DNA of 64,000 nt from Branchipolynoe longqiensis (taxonomy: Eukaryota; Annelida; Polychaeta; Phyllodocida; Polynoidae), in the NCBI GenBank assembly GCA_030323885.1, contig CM059198.1:11880462-11944461 (forward strand), given 5' to 3'. The notes beneath the pieces are model-generated. The model saw nothing but the letters and a program-made list of their open reading frames with translations. It made no database searches and was not told the DNA's origin. The translations under genes were made by a program, and so were the position numbers. Below, piece after piece: positions 59,101 to 62,100 of the stretch; position 1 is the stretch's first letter; each line of letters begins with the position of its first letter.

Positions 59101-62100
59101 AATACAGTAGGTTTGTGGGTAAGTGGGGCAGCCATCCGGGAAAGGTCAGTCTTATGAGGTGGTCGGTTGCAGTGTAAACTGCTGTTATCGTGGTTTGGGT
59201 AAGTTGTATGTAGGGGGGTATGTTTTCTCAATGTGATCTAGTCTAGTAGCTGATTTATCTAGGACAGGGAGGTTGGTTGATGCTCTCTGTTGATTATGTA
59301 CAGGATGAGGGGGCGGTGTCATTGAATGGGAGAGGAGAACGGGAATGGAAGGGACGGAGGAGAGCAGGGAGGGGGGAAGAAGGAAGGAAGGAAATAAGGA
59401 AGGAATGGAGGAAGGAAGGAAGGACAAACAAATTCATTTTTCGGGAATAAATATAGGAGGACGAGGAGGAAGAGAAGAAGGAAGAGAAAAGAAGGAAAAA
59501 TGCTCACCTTCTTGGCTTTTCGCTGTGATACTGTCTTCCTCTTCCTGACGTCATATCCGGGAAGGTCGTTGGCCTGTACCCACATGACAAGCTTGGTGAA
59601 GGTCACATGGTACGTCCTGGTAGGGGTGAACTCCTCCATGTGACGCACTCTCTCCTCAGTTGGGGGTGGCCGGCTCTCGTCTACCACTTCTATTCATAAG
59701 CAGAAACAAACAAAAATATGTGTCTGCATATAACTATTAATTCTACTACTACTACCAAAGACGGCTCACTCAGCCTGTACTGTGTAATCAAGAGAACAGC
59801 CAGCGCACCAGGTGATGGGTTTGATCATTTTAATAGCATGGGAGTGTCAGAAGAATCCCTGCTGTCGCTTGGTATGTGTGTGGTGGGGGTTTAGGGATGT
59901 GGAGGGGGTGTAGATATGTGTGTGTTGGTGGTGTAGGTCAGTGGTGCCTGTGTGTGCTGGGGGTGTAAGTGTGTGGTGTGTGTGTAGATGTGTGTGGTGA
60001 GGTGTAGGTGTGTGGTGGGGGTTTAGGGATGTGGTGGGGCATAGGCATGTGGTGGGGGCATAGGCATGTGGTGGGGGGCGTAGGTGTGTGTGGTGGAGAT
60101 TTAGGGCTATGGTGAGGGTGTAGGTGTGTGGTGGGAGTTTAGGGATGCTAAAGATTGTGAGGTGCCACTCTGCAAGACCCCTACAACTCCACCACAAACC
60201 ACTTACACCTCCACCACACACACCCTACACCCCCACCTACACCCGCCATCAACCCCCACCACACAGAATGTGTGTATGGTGGCAGGGGTGGGTGGGGTGG
60301 AGAGGTGGAGGGGCAGGGTGGGGGTAGCTGTGGTGGTGGGAGTTCTATAGGGGTAGCAACACGCAACCAGTGGGGACCTACCCCTCCCCCCCCCGCGCTT
60401 ACATCAGGGAGGGGGTCGTGAGGTGTGAGAGCGCCGACTGAGGTGGGTGAGGAGGGGGAGACGGAGGACTGTGAGGAGGGGGCGGAGAGGGAGGGGGATT
60501 CGAAGAGGGAGGAAGGGGGAGGAGGAGGGAGGTGTAGTGTTGAGAGCGCCGAGTAAGGTGAGGGAGGGGAGACGGAGGGAGAGGGGGTGTGCGGGAAGAA
60601 GGGGGAGAGGGAAGGGGAGGCGAAGAGGAAGGGGGAAGGGGAGGGACGTTCGTCTGAGAGTGCTGGGTAAGGTGGATGAGGAGGGAGATAGGGCGAGGGA
60701 AGGGTGGGGATGGGAGGGGGAAGGGAGGGGAAGGGCAGTGAGGCCAGGGGAGGGTGGGATGGAGAGGGGAGGGGGTTGGAAAGGGAATGAGTTAAGGGGA
60801 GGGCGGGGGAGGGGCTGTGAAGCCGGGAGGAGGGAGGGTTGGAGGGAGCAGAGGGCGTGGAGAGGGAGGGGGGGGGGGGAGAGAGCAGGGGAGGGCAGGG
60901 GAATGAGGGAGGGCGAGGCAGAGGGAGTTGGGGACCAGGCCGTAGGCGCAACATCGGCCAAATCCAAATGACAGGCAATCTCTCTTTAAACAATTTCAAA
61001 CCCACCCTCTCGCCTTGTAGGCCTATGTGTTTACATGTGAAACACCAGCTAGCAGCCGGACTGAACAAACCCACCACAAGATGGCACTGCAAAATTTACA
61101 TTACCACGGGAGATATAGGGAGTGAGCCGTCTTAGTGTTATATGGTCTTTGCTACTACTATTACTAGGTACTCCAAAGTCGGCGTATACGGTGTCCGCAG
61201 CGCGAAATTTGACCTATTTTAACCGTTTTAAAAAGGCTTGAATCTCCACTAATTCTGCTTGGTTTGAAATAAAAATTATATCAAATTAAAGCTTGTTCTT
61301 TTGTCTTTTAGGGTGTCTGATTTTTAATTATCATTATGAAATAAATCACAGTCAATGGACACTTGTTGGCGGGTACCATCGGCAGCTCTGAGCATGCTCG
61401 CCGATTTTGTTTTCATCCAGTCTGAGCTACTCCCTTCCCTAAACTTGATGGCTTGGTGAGTACATTGACCTGAGCTAAAAATAACCACCAATAAAAGATA
61501 GAGAAGAATCTAGGCTTCATTAGCATATCAAGCATGAGTGTTTCTGAGTGGGAAATTTGATTGAACTGAAGGAGTGAAAACATTAAGACATTAATCCTCC
61601 TTGAAAATTGATCAGGATCGTTTTGAAAATTATATCATCAGAAAGCTTAAGTCTTCCTCTACCTAACCAGAACAATATTTGGTTGAGATTTATATCATGC
61701 GCATCAAGCTTGGTCTGAGAAGTGACTGCTGCAAGAATTTGGCTATTGTCAGCTCGCGATGCTTAAAAGTGAATGTTGTCTTTCTTTCTCTGATCAGTTA
61801 GAAAATGATGTCATCATGTAGAGCTTTTAATTCTGGTTATTTTGGTATAAAGAGTGCAGTGATCGGACAATTAGAATGGGAGTTATGCTATTTTTCTTAA
61901 TTTTATTGTCAGCTCGCGATGCCTAAAATTGAATGTTGTCTTTCTTTCTCTGATCAGTTAGAAAATTATGTCATCATGTAGAGCTTTTGATTCTGGTTAT
62001 TTTGGTATAAAGATTGCTGTGATAGGACAATTAGAACGGGAGTTATGCTATTTTTCTATATTTTACTGAATTTATTATTGGTGGTTGCTGGAAATTAAGG

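Noticed and set aside
60181..61092. 303-residue proline/serine-rich minus-strand open frame
   Set aside because: It lies in a G/A-rich simple-sequence tract inside a VPS13B intron; other frames are open as well and there are no domains. A low-complexity artefact.
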